DNA from: Pipra filicauda | Taxonomy: Eukaryota; Chordata; Aves; Passeriformes; Pipridae | Assembly: GCF_003945595.2 (NCBI RefSeq) | Contig: NW_024103707.1 | Location: 310,001-374,000 of the forward strand | Reading direction: 5' to 3' | DNA length: 64,000 bases | Part shown: one piece after another, positions 1 to 12,204 of the stretch | Position numbering within the stretch: position 1 is the first letter of the stretch | Layout of the letters: the number at the start of each line of letters is the position of its first letter | Translations under genes and position numbers: made by a program | The notes under the pieces: model-generated | Databases searched by the model: none | Told to the model about the DNA's origin: nothing | The model's input: the letters and a program-made list of their open reading frames with translations, nothing else

Positions 1-1839
1 CTCCATACAGCTGGGCTGAATCTTAACGTGTATGTGACGTATTTTACAGGTTTCTGAAAAACTGCCTAGTTTACACTGCAAGAAAAATTAAAATAATATA
101 AATGCCATGAAATATGTAAGAGAAAGTGGACTTTGTCTCTAATTAACATGCAAAAAGGGGAAGCAGGAGATTAAGAGTCCTGACCAGATTTCTGCTTTAC
201 CACTGGCATTAGTAATCAAATAGAAAATAGTGCAAAAGTGGGAGCATGATCCTGTTTTTAATACAGTCACTGGTGGTTTTACTATCCATTTCTTTGGATA
301 AAATTCCCAACCATAAGCCCTTTCAGTTTTGTTGTCTAGAAGTATAGGCCTCCTTTTAATAATTTAATTATCCTTTTCTGAATAAACTTTAATGTTCTTC
401 CTATTTATTTGTACAAAAGAAACTACAACTATTCTTTCAAGTCCTTAAGTGCTGTCTGGGTGGGTGGTCTTATTCTTCTTAAAAGACAAAAGTGTTGAAA
501 AAAACCATCAAGTCCTGGCATTATTTATCTATTTATGGCTTCATATTAAATGTCAGATTGTCATTTAGGGTAGCCTTTAAAGCTTAAAAAACTTTAATTT
601 GGTTTATAAAGTAGACTCTGATTATATGGGACTTATGTTACCCTCCCTGAAATTATTTTTTTCTGTAGACAACTGGATGATTTTTAGCTGTAATTTCTAT
701 GCATTTTTTTCTAGTATTTTTCTATTTGTTTAAGTAAAAGAAGTCAAATAATCCTAGGCAGAAAACCAAATTACTGAAAAGATATAGTTTACTGCACAGG
801 TCTTCAGTGATACAAGGAGATACTCCGTATCAAAAGGCTATAATTAGCAACTAACTAGATAAATTCAACAAATAAACAATTCAACATAAATATAAACCTT
901 TGATGTTCAGAATTTCGAACAGGCAAATGTAAGGGTGAGATTCTGCTGCCATCAAGAGCAATGCAGAATGCACTAAACTAGTGGAAAGGTTAGCTTCACA
1001 TATGTGCAGAATCAGTATTATACCCAAAGACCCCAATCCAAATGCATAAACTGGACTATTTTGTAACAGTATCTCTTCCCATTTTTTTCCTTAGATCTTA
1101 AAAAGACATCAAGATTCCAGTGAAAGATCACTGTGCTATGCAATTTATTTATATATAGGGAAATGACAGCCCTTTTCCATAAACATTAGATTCTAAATCT
1201 GTATGCACATACAAATATTTAAAATTTTTTAAACTAATTTTGAATTTGATACTTCAATTAAACTGATGCATTTTTAAAGTAAATCAGATATGCAAAAACA
1301 TCACAATAGTGTACTGTAACTTGCAGGAACTGTTCACTTTGTGAAATGACGTGGAAAATAAGGCTACAGCCCAGCTCCACATTGGGGGCTAAGAATGTTA
1401 GCATGAGACTGTGACAGTTTCTAGGGAAGGAATTAATCCGCCTAAGCACAGATGTCTAGCACAGGTTAACATACATACACAGACGCAAAATACCAAAACC
1501 AGACATTTCATTTTAAAATGAGGGAAAGGATGTACCTCTTACCTTTTCCATCCTTCAGGTACAAAGAAAAGGTCAGCTCAAACTTTCACTGAATTAGTAG
1601 CTGATTGGAGACTCCAGTGCAGATATATTTTGTCCTGGTTTTCAGGGATCTTTGCAGCTGCCTGCTAGAATTCTTAACGCTAGTACTGAGGCCTTAGCAT
1701 AAGGTCCTGTATACACCTTTCTTATATAAGTATTTGAATATATTTCCTGCTACAAACTTATCTTGATTTATCTGGTTCATCTTGTAATAACCCTTGCCCT
1801 GTTACCTTAGCCATAGGTGGAAATAAAACTGGAACTTAC
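1..1839. other. AT-rich unique sequence, no gene seen
   Basis: I see no recognisable repeat, RNA gene or convincing exon here. Short open frames occur on both strands but are at the level expected by chance for sequence of about 37% G+C. It may be intron, 3' UTR or intergenic DNA. Confidence 0.5.
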
Positions 1840-1982
1840 AGTCCTTCTGTTACTTGGCTGGCTTCCAGGCCTGGAGTTTGTTCCGAACATTTCGGGAGCA
1901 ATTGTTCTTCGCATAAGAAACTCGCATAAGAATATGTTTTGCCTGGCAGCCTTCATTGCACAGGTCAAGCTCATATTGCCTT
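1840..1982 (-). CDS. Weak candidate exon on the minus strand, unassigned
   Basis: Read on the minus strand, a TGTACAG acceptor precedes position 1982 and a consensus donor (ACT followed by GTAAGT) follows position 1840. Two frames are informative. One runs open from acceptor to donor. The other ends at a TAA (1850-1852) and gives a Cys-containing tail with ...DLCNEGCQAK.... Four CpG dinucleotides survive in about 70 bases, unusual for this AT-rich neighbourhood and compatible with a constrained exon. The polypyrimidine tract is poor, no flanking exon was established, and I do not recognise the peptide. It could be chance. Confidence 0.22.
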
Positions 1983-2311
1983 CTGTACATTTATGTAAGA
2001 TTGAGACATACAATTGCAATATGACAGTTGAACCAAAGCACTGCCTTTCGGCTGAGCTGGGATAACTCAGTTTGCGTGCTTTTTGATCAATGACAAGTGT
2101 AAAGCAAACACTTTAACCTAAGTCTCAGTGTCTAGAGGCCTAAAAGCTCAGACATAGGTTCTGCCAGTAGTAAATCATTAAGCTGGGATATATTATTAAT
2201 AAAGTTTAAAAAACCAAAGCATTTACTGAAACCAAGAAACTGCTTGATTCATAAAAGTAATGAATTTAACAAAAATACCTAATTTTTAGATGCAATTTTA
2301 CTGCTTAAAAT

Positions 2312-2543
2312 CTGGATCAATGGCCAGTGGTGGTGAATGGAGTTACCTCCAGCTGGCAGCCAGTCATGAATGGTGTCCCCTATGGTTCAGTATCGGGGCC
2401 AGTCCTGTCTAATATCTCTATTAATGATCTGGATGAGGGGATCAAGTACACCCTCAGTTAATTTTCAGATGATACCAAGTAGGATGGGAGTGTTGATCTG
2501 TTTGAGGGACAGGCTTAATAAATGGGCCGAGGCCAGTTGTTGT
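2312..2543 (+). mobile_element. CR1 LINE fragment (ORF2 reverse transcriptase part)
   Basis: The stretch matches the + sense reverse transcriptase region of avian CR1. The segment GTGTCCCCTATGGTTCAGT, followed by CCAGTCCTGTCTAATATCT and AATGATCTGGATGAGGGGAT, corresponds to the conserved ...GVPQGSVLGP..LF..NDLDEG... block. Stops and indels break the frame, so this is an old internal scrap without 5' or 3' ends. Confidence 0.85.
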
Positions 2544-5500
2544 GCCTAGTAGTTTTCTCTTCAGAGAGGACTCAACAGTAATCTTTTTAAATGAAGGCTT
2601 GCCTTACTCCTCCATCCCCACAAAACAGAAAAAAAAAGCATCCAAAAAAAAACTTCCAGATGTACAGAAGTAATTTGTTCCAACATGACAGGATTTTTTT
2701 TGCTGTGCCAAATTCTCATATGGCATTGCCTGTGGGAACTTTGGTTCTTTTCTCCTTATCACATAGAAGAAGAAAGCCTTTCAGTCATTTCTTTTGACCA
2801 TAGTTCCTTGACTTCCATTTAAGTTATAGCATGCTGTATTTTTCCAGCCTTAATTTCTACTGGGTAAAGTAAGGGAACTACATCTTCTCGCCCCCTCCCT
2901 ATTTTCTTCTAACTTCTACACCTAATCCCAGCTTCAACTGCAGAGGATGCTCAGAAAGGCATTCACTTGAATGGTCTACCATTCAGAAGGCAATTAGGCA
3001 GAGACTAGTGATTTTGTTCTCACTGACAGAGAACCTCATGGATTTTCTACTTAGGATAGAAAAGGTTGATGGTTTCACTAAGAAAAAATAATATTTAAAT
3101 GTGAGGAGAAAGGCAAGAACAGACATTGCCATGAGTGTTTAAACCTTCACTTCTTCTTGTTTTGTTTAGGAGATTAAAAACTGTTTAAAGTTTCTTTCAA
3201 ATTAAGAAAGCTGCTTATAAGCATGAGGGCCTGTCCTCGTCTTGACTCCCCATCTACACGTTATTTGAAAGACAACAATGAATTTCCACATAGTTTAATG
3301 ACCATTGTTTTTATACACTGTGTTCGTAGTACAGTACATACTCTTTACTTGCTTCCTTTGAGATGTGACCTTGAAGAGCATTTATGCAGATGGACACCAG
3401 TATGTCATTTATTATTAAAACTTTCTATAGTTAGGACTCAGGCATTTGGAATATCTGTGCTTTTGTGTACTAAAAAGGCAAAAGTAATAGCTTTAGTTTT
3501 GCCTGAAGAATCCAATAAAATTCTTGGGTCTTTCATTGGGCTTCAAGGTATTCTTGCAAAAATGCATCATTCTTTTGTGAATTGTTATAATCTCATCTAT
3601 TTATTTTCTCTCTTAAATCATTGCCATGTTTCACCGCATGAATTCTTTATAACTTGTTTTTGCTCATTATGCTTCTGGAAGCAAGAAGGGAAATCTCTCT
3701 GGTGGTACTGCATGTGTGTGGTCGGGAGCACATAGCCATACATCCTTAGTTCTTTGTGAAGAACAAAAGGTCTCTGAGTAAATTTTGTTGATAGTATTGC
3801 AACATAGATCCGGTATGGCAATGCATCTAAAAAATGAGATTCTTCCTGTGACCTCCTGGAAATGGCATTCCAATGGAAGACCAGATGACATGGTCATTTT
3901 TATAAACCAGAAGGTTTCACCTCTTCTGTAAGTGTATCTCAGGTGTTGGCAGGCAGGTTCTTTAAACCTCTGCTGTCTGCTTTTTATCTTTTGCACTGAA
4001 ATTAATTTAGCCCCAGCTAAAGACACAGGCGGAGATGGCTTAATATTATACATTACACTACAGACAACAGCCAAAATTGCTATCACCTGGGCTCCAAGAA
4101 AACCTTTATTCCTGCATAGATATAATGATATCTTTTCATAGGTTGTCAGAAGTCCTCACTTGGACTCCAGCACACATTGAAAACAAAGTGGATAGGAAGG
4201 AAAGAAAAGATCACCCAAGTTATATTCTCTTCCTGTGCCCTTTGGTTGCATCTACTGTTCTTCCCCTGAGGTGCTCTATCATCCTTTACATAGTTGCCCC
4301 AAAATTTCCAAAGTATTGTTCAATCTTACTTTATTTACATACCTTCTGTAAAAACTCTCTTTTCTGATTCTAAAGCCACCAAGAGAGAAAAGTACATTGA
4401 ATGTTAAAGACTATTCAGAGTATCTTGTAGGACAGGTACTGAGATGAAAAAATCACCAGTAATATATTACTTTTCCGGTGGGGTAAATCTGGATTTGCAT
4501 GCTTTAATGGTAGCATATTTTGTCTACAGGACATTCACCTTCTGCTTTTTGGTTCAGTAGTTTGGGATGACGGCTAAGTGGAACGTTCAGCCAAACTACA
4601 CCATAAACAATCTCTGCATAATGAATGATGCCCACTCTGTCTTATTATGACTTAGGAAATGTTCATAGTCCAATGTAGGGAATTGGCTATAGAACACGGC
4701 TTGCCTAGGCGGTGGGAACATCTTAGATAGCAAGGTTACAGTACCCTTGTACCGTGTTAGCTGGCTGGTAAACAGGACATTGTGATTAGCAAAACAAAAG
4801 CAACTGAGAACCACCTGTGTCAACAAAGGAAGGGAGTAAAGAGGTGAGATCAACATTTAAGCAGAACCAATAATGAGCTTAACCTTTGCAATATGTATGA
4901 ACTAATTATAAAGCATATATTAAGCTGTTAGCAATGATCAATAAACGAAGCTTGCTGATTCTCATATTGAGCGTCTCATTCTTCCCTCGTTACGACAGTC
5001 CAACTGCATGTTTCAGGCTTATATTTTATGGAGAACAAAACTGTCTTCTTATGTTCAGATTTAAAGTGGAAGAACTGGATCATGCTCTCCTTACAAAGTC
5101 AAGGATAATTCTGTGGGAAGGGAATACTTTGTATATCTCACTTTTTTCCCTGGAAAAACATTTTTTGCAGCCTACAATGTGAAATACTGCGGTAAAGATT
5201 GAACTCCTCTCTGTAGGTCAGCATCTGACTCCAAGCAGAAATACCTGGGTCTTGCTTCTGGCAGATGTTGATCTGATTTTTTTCTAAAGACTTCCATTAG
5301 CCTCCCTTTCCTTGCCAATCTAGTCTGGTCTGGGTTATCCTTATCAGTAGAAAATTTTTCCTAATAACTGACAGCAATTATACTGCTGCTGCTTAAACAC
5401 ATTTATTCCTTGTTGTCATGCACTGGGGATATGTCAAATGCATTATCCTTCTCCTTTGTCATCAGCTGTATATGTTTTTAAAAATGCATGTACACCCCCC

Positions 5501-5817
5501 CAAATGTAAACTGCAGACATAGAAAATAGCAGAACCTCTGTTTTTTCAGCCACCTAAGGTGTGTAACCATGCAAACCAGAATCCTCTTTACACTGCTCAA
5601 TAGTATGCTAGCTAGCATCCTCTTCTGTTTGATAAATTCACAGAAGCTTTAGTTCATAAATATATACACTAATGGACACACACACGAATTGTAGGAGGAC
5701 TGAGGTCTTAAGGAATAAGAAACTGGCAAAAAAGAAACCCTTTGAACCTCCTTCCACTTATCATCTCTCCACCTCACTTGGGCTACACAGATTTAAAACC
5801 TACTTTCAGATCCATAA
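2544..5817. other. Unique sequence, no supported gene
   Basis: Open frames of up to 170 codons occur (for example 3223-3735 on + and 3667-4086 on -), but they overlap each other on opposite strands and lack family motifs. A minus-strand frame at 3618-3866 follows an acceptor-like ...CCATTTCCAG and could be an exon, but nothing else supports it. No repeat family is recognised. Confidence 0.45.
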
Positions 5818-5822
5818 GAATG

Positions 5823-6188
5823 TGTGAGGGAACATGATTCAGGATGGAACAGTTCTGGGCGTGGAGAGAAGCGTGCAGCAATTGGCAAGACTTTGTCGTG
5901 TGGACTTTGCTGTTATTATGTGGTTTCACTGTATTCACACTGCACAGTGCACAGCCTGGACAAGCCCAGGCTTGCCATGAGTTTGCCCCCACTCCTCCCC
6001 CTTTTGCCGTGTCCCTATGCTGGTTTGTCCCTCTGCTTGTTGGTCTCATGCTCCGCCCTATGTTCTGGCCGGTTCCGCTCCTGAGCGGATAAAAAGAGAG
6101 TGGGTACGCCTGAATAAAGAACTCTGCTTGCATCCTTCCTCGTGTCCTGTCCCCTCTTCATGTCCCATCCCCTCTTCAGACCGCGACA
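5823..6188 (+). mobile_element. Solo LTR, 366 bp, complete with 5-bp target duplication
   Basis: The element begins TGTGAGGG and ends CCGCGACA, so it has the TG...CA termini of a retroviral LTR. It is flanked by the direct repeat GAATG (5818-5822 and 6189-6193). Inside are a TATA-like GATAAAAAG (about 6088-6096), an AATAAA polyadenylation signal (6113-6118) and a pyrimidine-rich segment after it that serves as U5. It is CG-richer than its surroundings. No internal retroviral sequence is adjacent, so it arose by LTR-LTR recombination. The family was not recognised; it differs from the other LTRs in the window. Confidence 0.85.
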
Positions 6189-6193
6189 GAATG

Positions 6194-8686
6194 CATCTTA
6201 ATGTATTTGCAAGAATAACTAATTCTTGTTTTTACAGACTATTTTTTCATTTGGAATTTTCAGTGTTGCAGACACAGTGATTAATTAAATTTAACTGCTT
6301 TTACTGTGTGAAAGATACTGCAGTATTATGCCAACTTAAAAAATAGAAAGTGAGACTATACAGGTTCAACCCAAAATTGGACATAGTTAAAACTAGACAT
6401 TTTCAGAAGGTCTAAACCCTCCTTAGTAGTGCAACTTTTACAAGTATCTACTTATGGCCACTAATAAAACTTAATTGGTCAACTCTTGAAAAGGAAACAG
6501 AATACTTAAATACTTTTTTCTCACCTTTCACAATTAATCTTTCTGTTTACTATAGTTGTTATACTACTTTCCAAACACATTTTCAGAAAATATTGTGAGA
6601 AGAGATGCAGCAAGGCTATTTCTGCAGAGTTGGTGGCTCTATTGCCTTATTTAATTCTTTTTACTTGTTTAAATATAGGCATGCAGGAAAAAACATAGTC
6701 TGTATCAACCATTGGAATTTTGGGTGGCTGACCCCAATCTATCTTTGATGACAACTCAACAAAGACATACAAACTCACTTCCACATGTTTCTCACTATTT
6801 GCACTCAATCAGTTACCAGTTCAGAGAATCTGGACATTCATCATTGCAGGAAAACTTCAGTGAGCTTTTGGGGTAACAAGGGATGCAGGATGTAACTCCC
6901 TAATGTGAAGCTTGCCAGACTAAAATTAGATGCATTAAGGAATTTTTATAGACACTTGCAATTATTTCTTCTCCAATTGCAGTGGTATTCAACAAAATTA
7001 GTCTCTACGTCTTAGATCAGTTGGAGGAAATGCAACTTTAAATCTTTCAAAATCTTAATTATTTCTTTGTTTTAGAACTAGACACAGTCTGTTGGCAAAA
7101 ACTTAGCTTCCCTATAATCAATGATCTTTAATCAGTCTTTTTACCCTGAAAACTATTACACAAAATATTCCATATGCTGTTAGAAAATAAAACTTGGACA
7201 AAGTCCTACTTTGTGTGAGGACACATGGTTACACGTGTTTAAATGCTTTTGACGTCAAACTTCTTTAGTTCAGCATTTTAATTCTTTATTTTTGGAGAGA
7301 CTTTCCACTTTACCATTGGGTATTAAAAATATCAAAGCCAAAAGACAGTGTTTCTTTATGCTGAAAAAAATCCCACACTTTGAGATCCATCCCCAAGATG
7401 TACAATAAAAATATGTGTGGAGATTGTTGAGCATGGTAGGGTTTTATTTGGAGTTTGGATGAATTTAGGAATTATAACTAGTCTGAGATAGGAAACTCAT
7501 TCTTCACATAGCCTGATTGATTATTCATATACTTTTAACATGTGCAAAAAGCCTAAACATTTTGCTATTTGTCAGTGTCCGAGCAGAGGAAAAAAAAATG
7601 ACTTCATTTTTATCAAATGGAAATTTGAATATGTCCTAGAAACCACAATGGGATAGTTGGGAATAAAGTAACTAAAGAAATGTTGGCATCACTGCTCTAG
7701 TAGCGGTGAGTAAATGCCCCAGGCTGCAGTTACACAGTCAGGTCAGATCAGTTCTGAGAATTTTGCTGTACTAGAATTATGGAGGATGTGGGTGGGAAGC
7801 TCGTTTATATGACTTCAAACCATATCCCCATTTTTTCCCCTCATTTTTCTGAAAAATTTGTTTTTTAACATATTACCTGCACCAGGAATTTATTAAAGTT
7901 GAAGCAACTGAAATATGTGGTCTGCTTTCAGGTCAGCGTATCCATGTTTATTCTAGGTATATCTATCACAATATCCTTATGTCAAATGACTTTGAGTTTT
8001 TGTGTTTGCAATGGACTGATTTTGACCTTGCATTTAGCAAGTAAGCCATCTGGGAGAATTCAGGAGCATATGAATTATAGGAACAGACCATACAACCACA
8101 TTGGTTTGCGTAAGTTGAAGGGACTTAGATGCAAAACTACAAGGATGTAAAAGACAAAGGTAGAACTATAGGGGGAAGTTTTACTCCCTGAATCAGCACA
8201 CATGCATTTCCATAAAAACTAGTTATTTTGCACAGATGTTGTGTGGCTCAAGGCTCCAAAACCAGTTGGTCAAGGTAATGAGTGTGCTGTGTTTCCTCCA
8301 TCTTTTTTTCCAAAGAAGTGAAATACAAGAGGTGAAAACTTGGCATCAAGTTGGGATTCAATTGAAGATGGCAAAGTGTGAAGGCAAGGGCCCTCCCCGC
8401 CCCTTTAATTGTCACTCTTGAGAAGGGATTAGTGGCAGGGAAGAGTAACATAGACAACTTGCTATGGTACTCTAATGTAAATGAGAGCAGAGGAATAGTG
8501 ACTTTCAAAAAGTTGCAGCCCTCACAGATAATCAGACCCCTTTGTTTGTGGTTTTTCTGCTGTCCACATCAAGGAGACTCCTGACAGCTTTGCAGAATAG
8601 ACATGACTACACGCAAAAATTAAATTACCAGATGGCTTACACTAGAACCTACTTCCAAGAGCAGCATTATGCAGATGTGTAAGCAT
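6194..8686. other. Unique AT-rich sequence, nothing recognised
   Basis: No exon with matched splice sites, RNA gene or repeat family is visible. Confidence 0.5.
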
Positions 8687-8735
8687 TTGCAGTTTGGGGC
8701 CTGCAGTATAATTTACTGCAGGCCCCAAACTGCAA
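8687..8735. repeat. Perfect inverted repeat, 22-bp arms, 5-base loop
   Basis: The left arm (8687-8708, containing GCAGTTTGGGGCCTGC) is exactly complementary to the right arm (8714-8735), with the spacer TAATT between. Pairing breaks on both sides immediately outside. An arm match of this length at this spacing is not expected by chance. The right arm runs into AATAAAA. It could be a template-switch mutation, a relic of a foldback element, or a transcribed hairpin. Confidence 0.95.
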
Positions 8736-10504
8736 TAAAACTCCAAAAACTACTTCTGCTTTGATTTGAAATCTCCCTTTTCTTTCCTTCCTCCTCTTAT
8801 GTATTTATCCTCATACATTTTTAAGACTGTGCTAATTAGCTGGATCTTCATGTCTTATCACCTATTCAACAATCTATGGGAGACCATACAAACTAAATAG
8901 CTTCGGGGAGAATCGCATATTTTTTCTTTAAAAAAATCAGGATACACATATCAAATACAGCTTTTCTTTTCCTTTGGTATAAGCAAGTGAATGTGTTTGG
9001 AAAGGATGTTTTTGATTATATGCTAGGAGAAAGGGTGGTTTGATGATATGTTTAGGAGTTGGGAGACAGCCTTGCAAAGGGAAAGTTTATTGGATACTTG
9101 GAGGGAGCAGGCTGTATAAACTCTCCACAGTTCTGCAGAGCCACTCTGTACATGTTTGGTTTTTTTCTGAAGACAGCCTGCAGAGGCAAGTTTGGTTGTG
9201 AGTAATGAAGGTCTGGCAGAGATCAAGCTCAAGTCACCTGTCTGCTCCTGGAATGACCAAAGCACGATAAGCCTGAGGTAGAGGGGATGTGAAATAGTTC
9301 AGAAGCTCAGACACTGGGAAAATGAAAACATTACTGCAGCTTTGGACCATTTCCTGGTATTTCACTACTTTTTTAGCAAGGGGGGATAGGAGAGGGACAG
9401 GTCTGGAAAATATTAAATTGGTTCCAAAGAGCATTTTAAAAAAAAGTGGAATTTTGCAGACATTAACTGTGTATTGCATGGGTGTGTGTTTGGAAATCCA
9501 GCACAGTTATGCAACATGTCTGAGTTTTTTTAACTTTTTTTTTGTCTTTTTGAGATGCCCCCAGAGCTTTTGGCTAATGTTTTCATCATTATAACAAAGT
9601 AAGTTTTAAGTACGTGTTCTTACTTCTCATCAATAGCTAAGCTGATCTAAGAACAAACACAAAACCTGAACAATTCTCATTCAGATCTGCATTTATGCAG
9701 AGGTTTACTTTTCTCTTTCTGCTGTGTAAAACCCACTGTAAGGTAGCTTTTGACAAAAGATGATGCTCTTTGATTATTTACTTTCAGGGTGAGGCTTTAT
9801 TTGTGGTGGGAGAGTTAAGGTCAAAACGATAATGGGAGCATTTTAAATGGTTTAGCATAACACCCTTTTCTTTCTAGTCTTTCCAGGCACATATACTAGG
9901 ATTATAAAACACATGTCTTTTCATTAGGTTTCCTAGACATGGTGAAGTTGTTAAGTCTGCCACATCTGTCTGTCTTTTCTCAACATTTTGGGCTTGGGGT
10001 GAAAAAGCGGTTTCCCCCATAACTGGATGTCAGAGCAGGAAATGGGGTGTTCTTGCAGCTGCATATCAGAGCTAAATGACATATTTTTCTGAAGCTTTTT
10101 AACATTGGCTCTTTTGAGAGGAAATTTGTTTGGTTAGACTTTATTTTAAGGGTATCAAAAGGAGAGGTTAAGGGAGGTAGTGCACAGAGACAAGAGAATG
10201 GCCAGAGTGGTTTCTTTGATACGTGAAATTAGTTCAGTTCTTTCTCCAAAACAATCCACAGGAATTAACTTATTTGGATATGCTGGTCTCAGTTTGTAAC
10301 CCAGGATAGTTACATATCTTGGACAAGTGGGTCATGAAGATTCAGTTCTTAGTTCTTGATGAGAATTACATTCACCCAGATTTTCCCTAAACAAAGGTCG
10401 GAACAGTTTGTAAAAGAATCTCAATAATGTTACTTATTAGAGGAACAGAGGAATTAGAAGAATTTTGACACTATAAAGAAGCCATGCTTGTCATTACTGG
10501 CTCT
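8736..10504. other. Unique sequence, nothing recognised
   Basis: No repeat family or convincing exon is visible between the hairpin and the mobile-element cluster. Confidence 0.5.
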
Positions 10505-10509
10505 AATGT

Positions 10510-11995
10510 TGTGGTTTAATCCCAGTCTGCAACTAAGTGCCACACAACCACTCACTCACTCCCTCATCAGAGGCATGGGGGAAAGAATCAGAAGAGAAAA
10601 AGTGAGAAAAGTTGTGGGTGTGGGTTGAGATAAAGACAGCCATGTACACAAGTTGTCTCAGTTTAAAGAGACTGGAGTGTTTTGCTAAGGAGGATGAGTT
10701 ATGTGGTAGACCAAACTCTTCTCTCTCAGCAATTGTAAACCCGAAATTAAGAGGCTCCAATTGAGGAAGTATGGAAAAAGGAAGAAATAACAATCCTTTA
10801 TTAAAGGATATATGTATATTGGCAAAAACAGTAACAGAACACAAAAACAACTAAGCAATAATTCTGTACCCAAAAGTCCCCTTCAAAAAGGAGACAGTCT
10901 GATACTTCTCTGTCCTCCAGCGCAATTCTAATCACGGTTCGCAGAGGGCGCTGTTGGATCACTAGAGGTGTAGAACTTGCAATGCTTGGTGTTGGTCAGG
11001 GGGCGCTGTTGGGCTCTGGCGGCCACTGCATGGAGCCCCGGCTCACCGGAGAAGCCAAAATAGAGATTTCCCCCCCCACCCCCCGCCAAGGAGGGGAAGG
11101 GGAAAAGGGGAAAGAAGGGCAGTTTCTTTCCCACGAAACTCACGTTGTTGCGACTGGCTGCAGTTGGGGCTCCCCCTTTCCTCAACAAGCACAAACTCTC
11201 TGATGAATTCTGAGCAGATTCGGGCTGGAGACAGGGGCAGCGCGCAGGCAAGCCAAGGCCAGAGAGAAGCCAGATGACCAGGTTGAGAGCAAAAACGGCC
11301 TCAAAGCTTTTCCAACACACACATATACCTTGCCTCCGTTAAGGCAAAAAGTGATGTGTCCCACATTTGTAAGGAGAGGAGGAGAAAAACTCCACCCCCC
11401 TCCCTGCAGTTTTTTAGAAGGGCTATTAGCCAGGAATGCAGGTCTGCCAGCTAGTTCTTTTGTATAGTTAATTACCCCTTCCCCCTCCTCATTCAACCTC
11501 CTTCTCTTACAGTGGGACAGGGGAAAGGAAAATTTCTGCTTGGATTTTTAGAACAAGTAAACGTATGACACAAGCAAAGCAAAACAAGGAATTAATTCAC
11601 TGCTTCCCATTGGCAGAGAGGTGTTCAGCCACCTCCAGGACAGCAGGGCTCCATCACTCCTAGTGGTTACTTGGTAAGACAAACACCATCACTCTGAACG
11701 TTCCCCCTTCCTCCTTCTTCCCCCAGCTTTATACACTCAGCAGGACATCATATGCCTTTGCTCATCTGAGGTCAGCTGTCTCAGCTGTGTCTTCTACCAA
11801 CTTCTTGTGCTCTCCCATCCCACTCTCTGGTGCAGTGGTGTGAGAAGCAGAAAAGGCCTTGATGCTGTGCAAGCACTGCTCAGCAATAATGAAATCATCT
11901 CTAAGTTATCAACACTGCTTTCAGCACAAATCCAAATTTAGCCCCATACTAGCTACTGTGAGCAAATTAACTCTACCCCAGCCAAAAATAGCACA
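10510..11995 (-). mobile_element. Solo LTR (reverse orientation), interrupted by a second LTR
   Basis: Read on +, it starts TGTGGTTTAATCCCAG and ends GCCAAAAATAGCACA, the reverse of the common avian TGTGCTGGTTTTGGCTGGG... LTR. It is flanked by a 5-bp duplication AATGT (10505-10509 and 11996-12000). The U3 side carries GCTTTATACACTC (minus-strand TATA region) and the ...GAGAAGCAGAAAAGGCC... block found in this LTR group. About 587 bp belong to this LTR. The middle 0.9 kb is a separate insertion. No internal retroviral genes remain. Confidence 0.88.
10654..11552 (-). mobile_element. LTR-like insertion nested in the outer LTR
   Basis: The insert begins TGTCTCAG on + and is flanked by a possible 6-bp duplication ACAAGT (10648-10653 and 11553-11558). 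On the minus strand it carries an AATAAA signal in ...TCCTTTAATAAAGG (about 10797) and a CG-rich R/U5-like part near 10920-11060. The outer LTR resumes directly after it. The right terminus reads ...TTAGA rather than CA, so that boundary is less certain. The open frames inside (for example 10928-11320 on -) have no retroviral motifs. Confidence 0.6.
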
Positions 11996-12204
11996 AATGT
12001 ACACTTCACCCATATGTGTATCAAGATGGGATTCAGGCTTATTTTATTTCACGTTCCTCATATTTATGCTGTATTCAGATCTAGAACTGATTAGGATAGC
12101 CGGGTATCAGCCCCACTATTTCAGAACTCTTTACTGCTATTGATATAAAGTGTTGCTGATGCCAGAGCCAACCAGTGTAATGTATAGTAGCTTTTGTTGA
12201 GATA

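Noticed and set aside
3223..3735. 170-codon open frame on the + strand
   Set aside because: It has no motif, no splice context and no codon bias that I can see, and it overlaps open frames on the other strand. Roughly 0.1 frames this long are expected by chance in this sequence, which is not decisive.
3667..4086. 139-codon frame on the minus strand with a hydrophobic start
   Set aside because: About one frame of this length is expected by chance. It starts in a hydrophobic stretch but lacks any recognised domain or downstream partner.
8687..8735. A microRNA precursor
   Set aside because: The stem is perfect, only 22 bp and with a 5-base loop. Typical precursors have longer, imperfect stems. 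Kept only as an open possibility for small-RNA data.
10928..11496. Open frames of 104-130 codons inside the nested LTR
   Set aside because: They lie in the G+C-rich part of an LTR, have no retroviral domain and conflict in frame.
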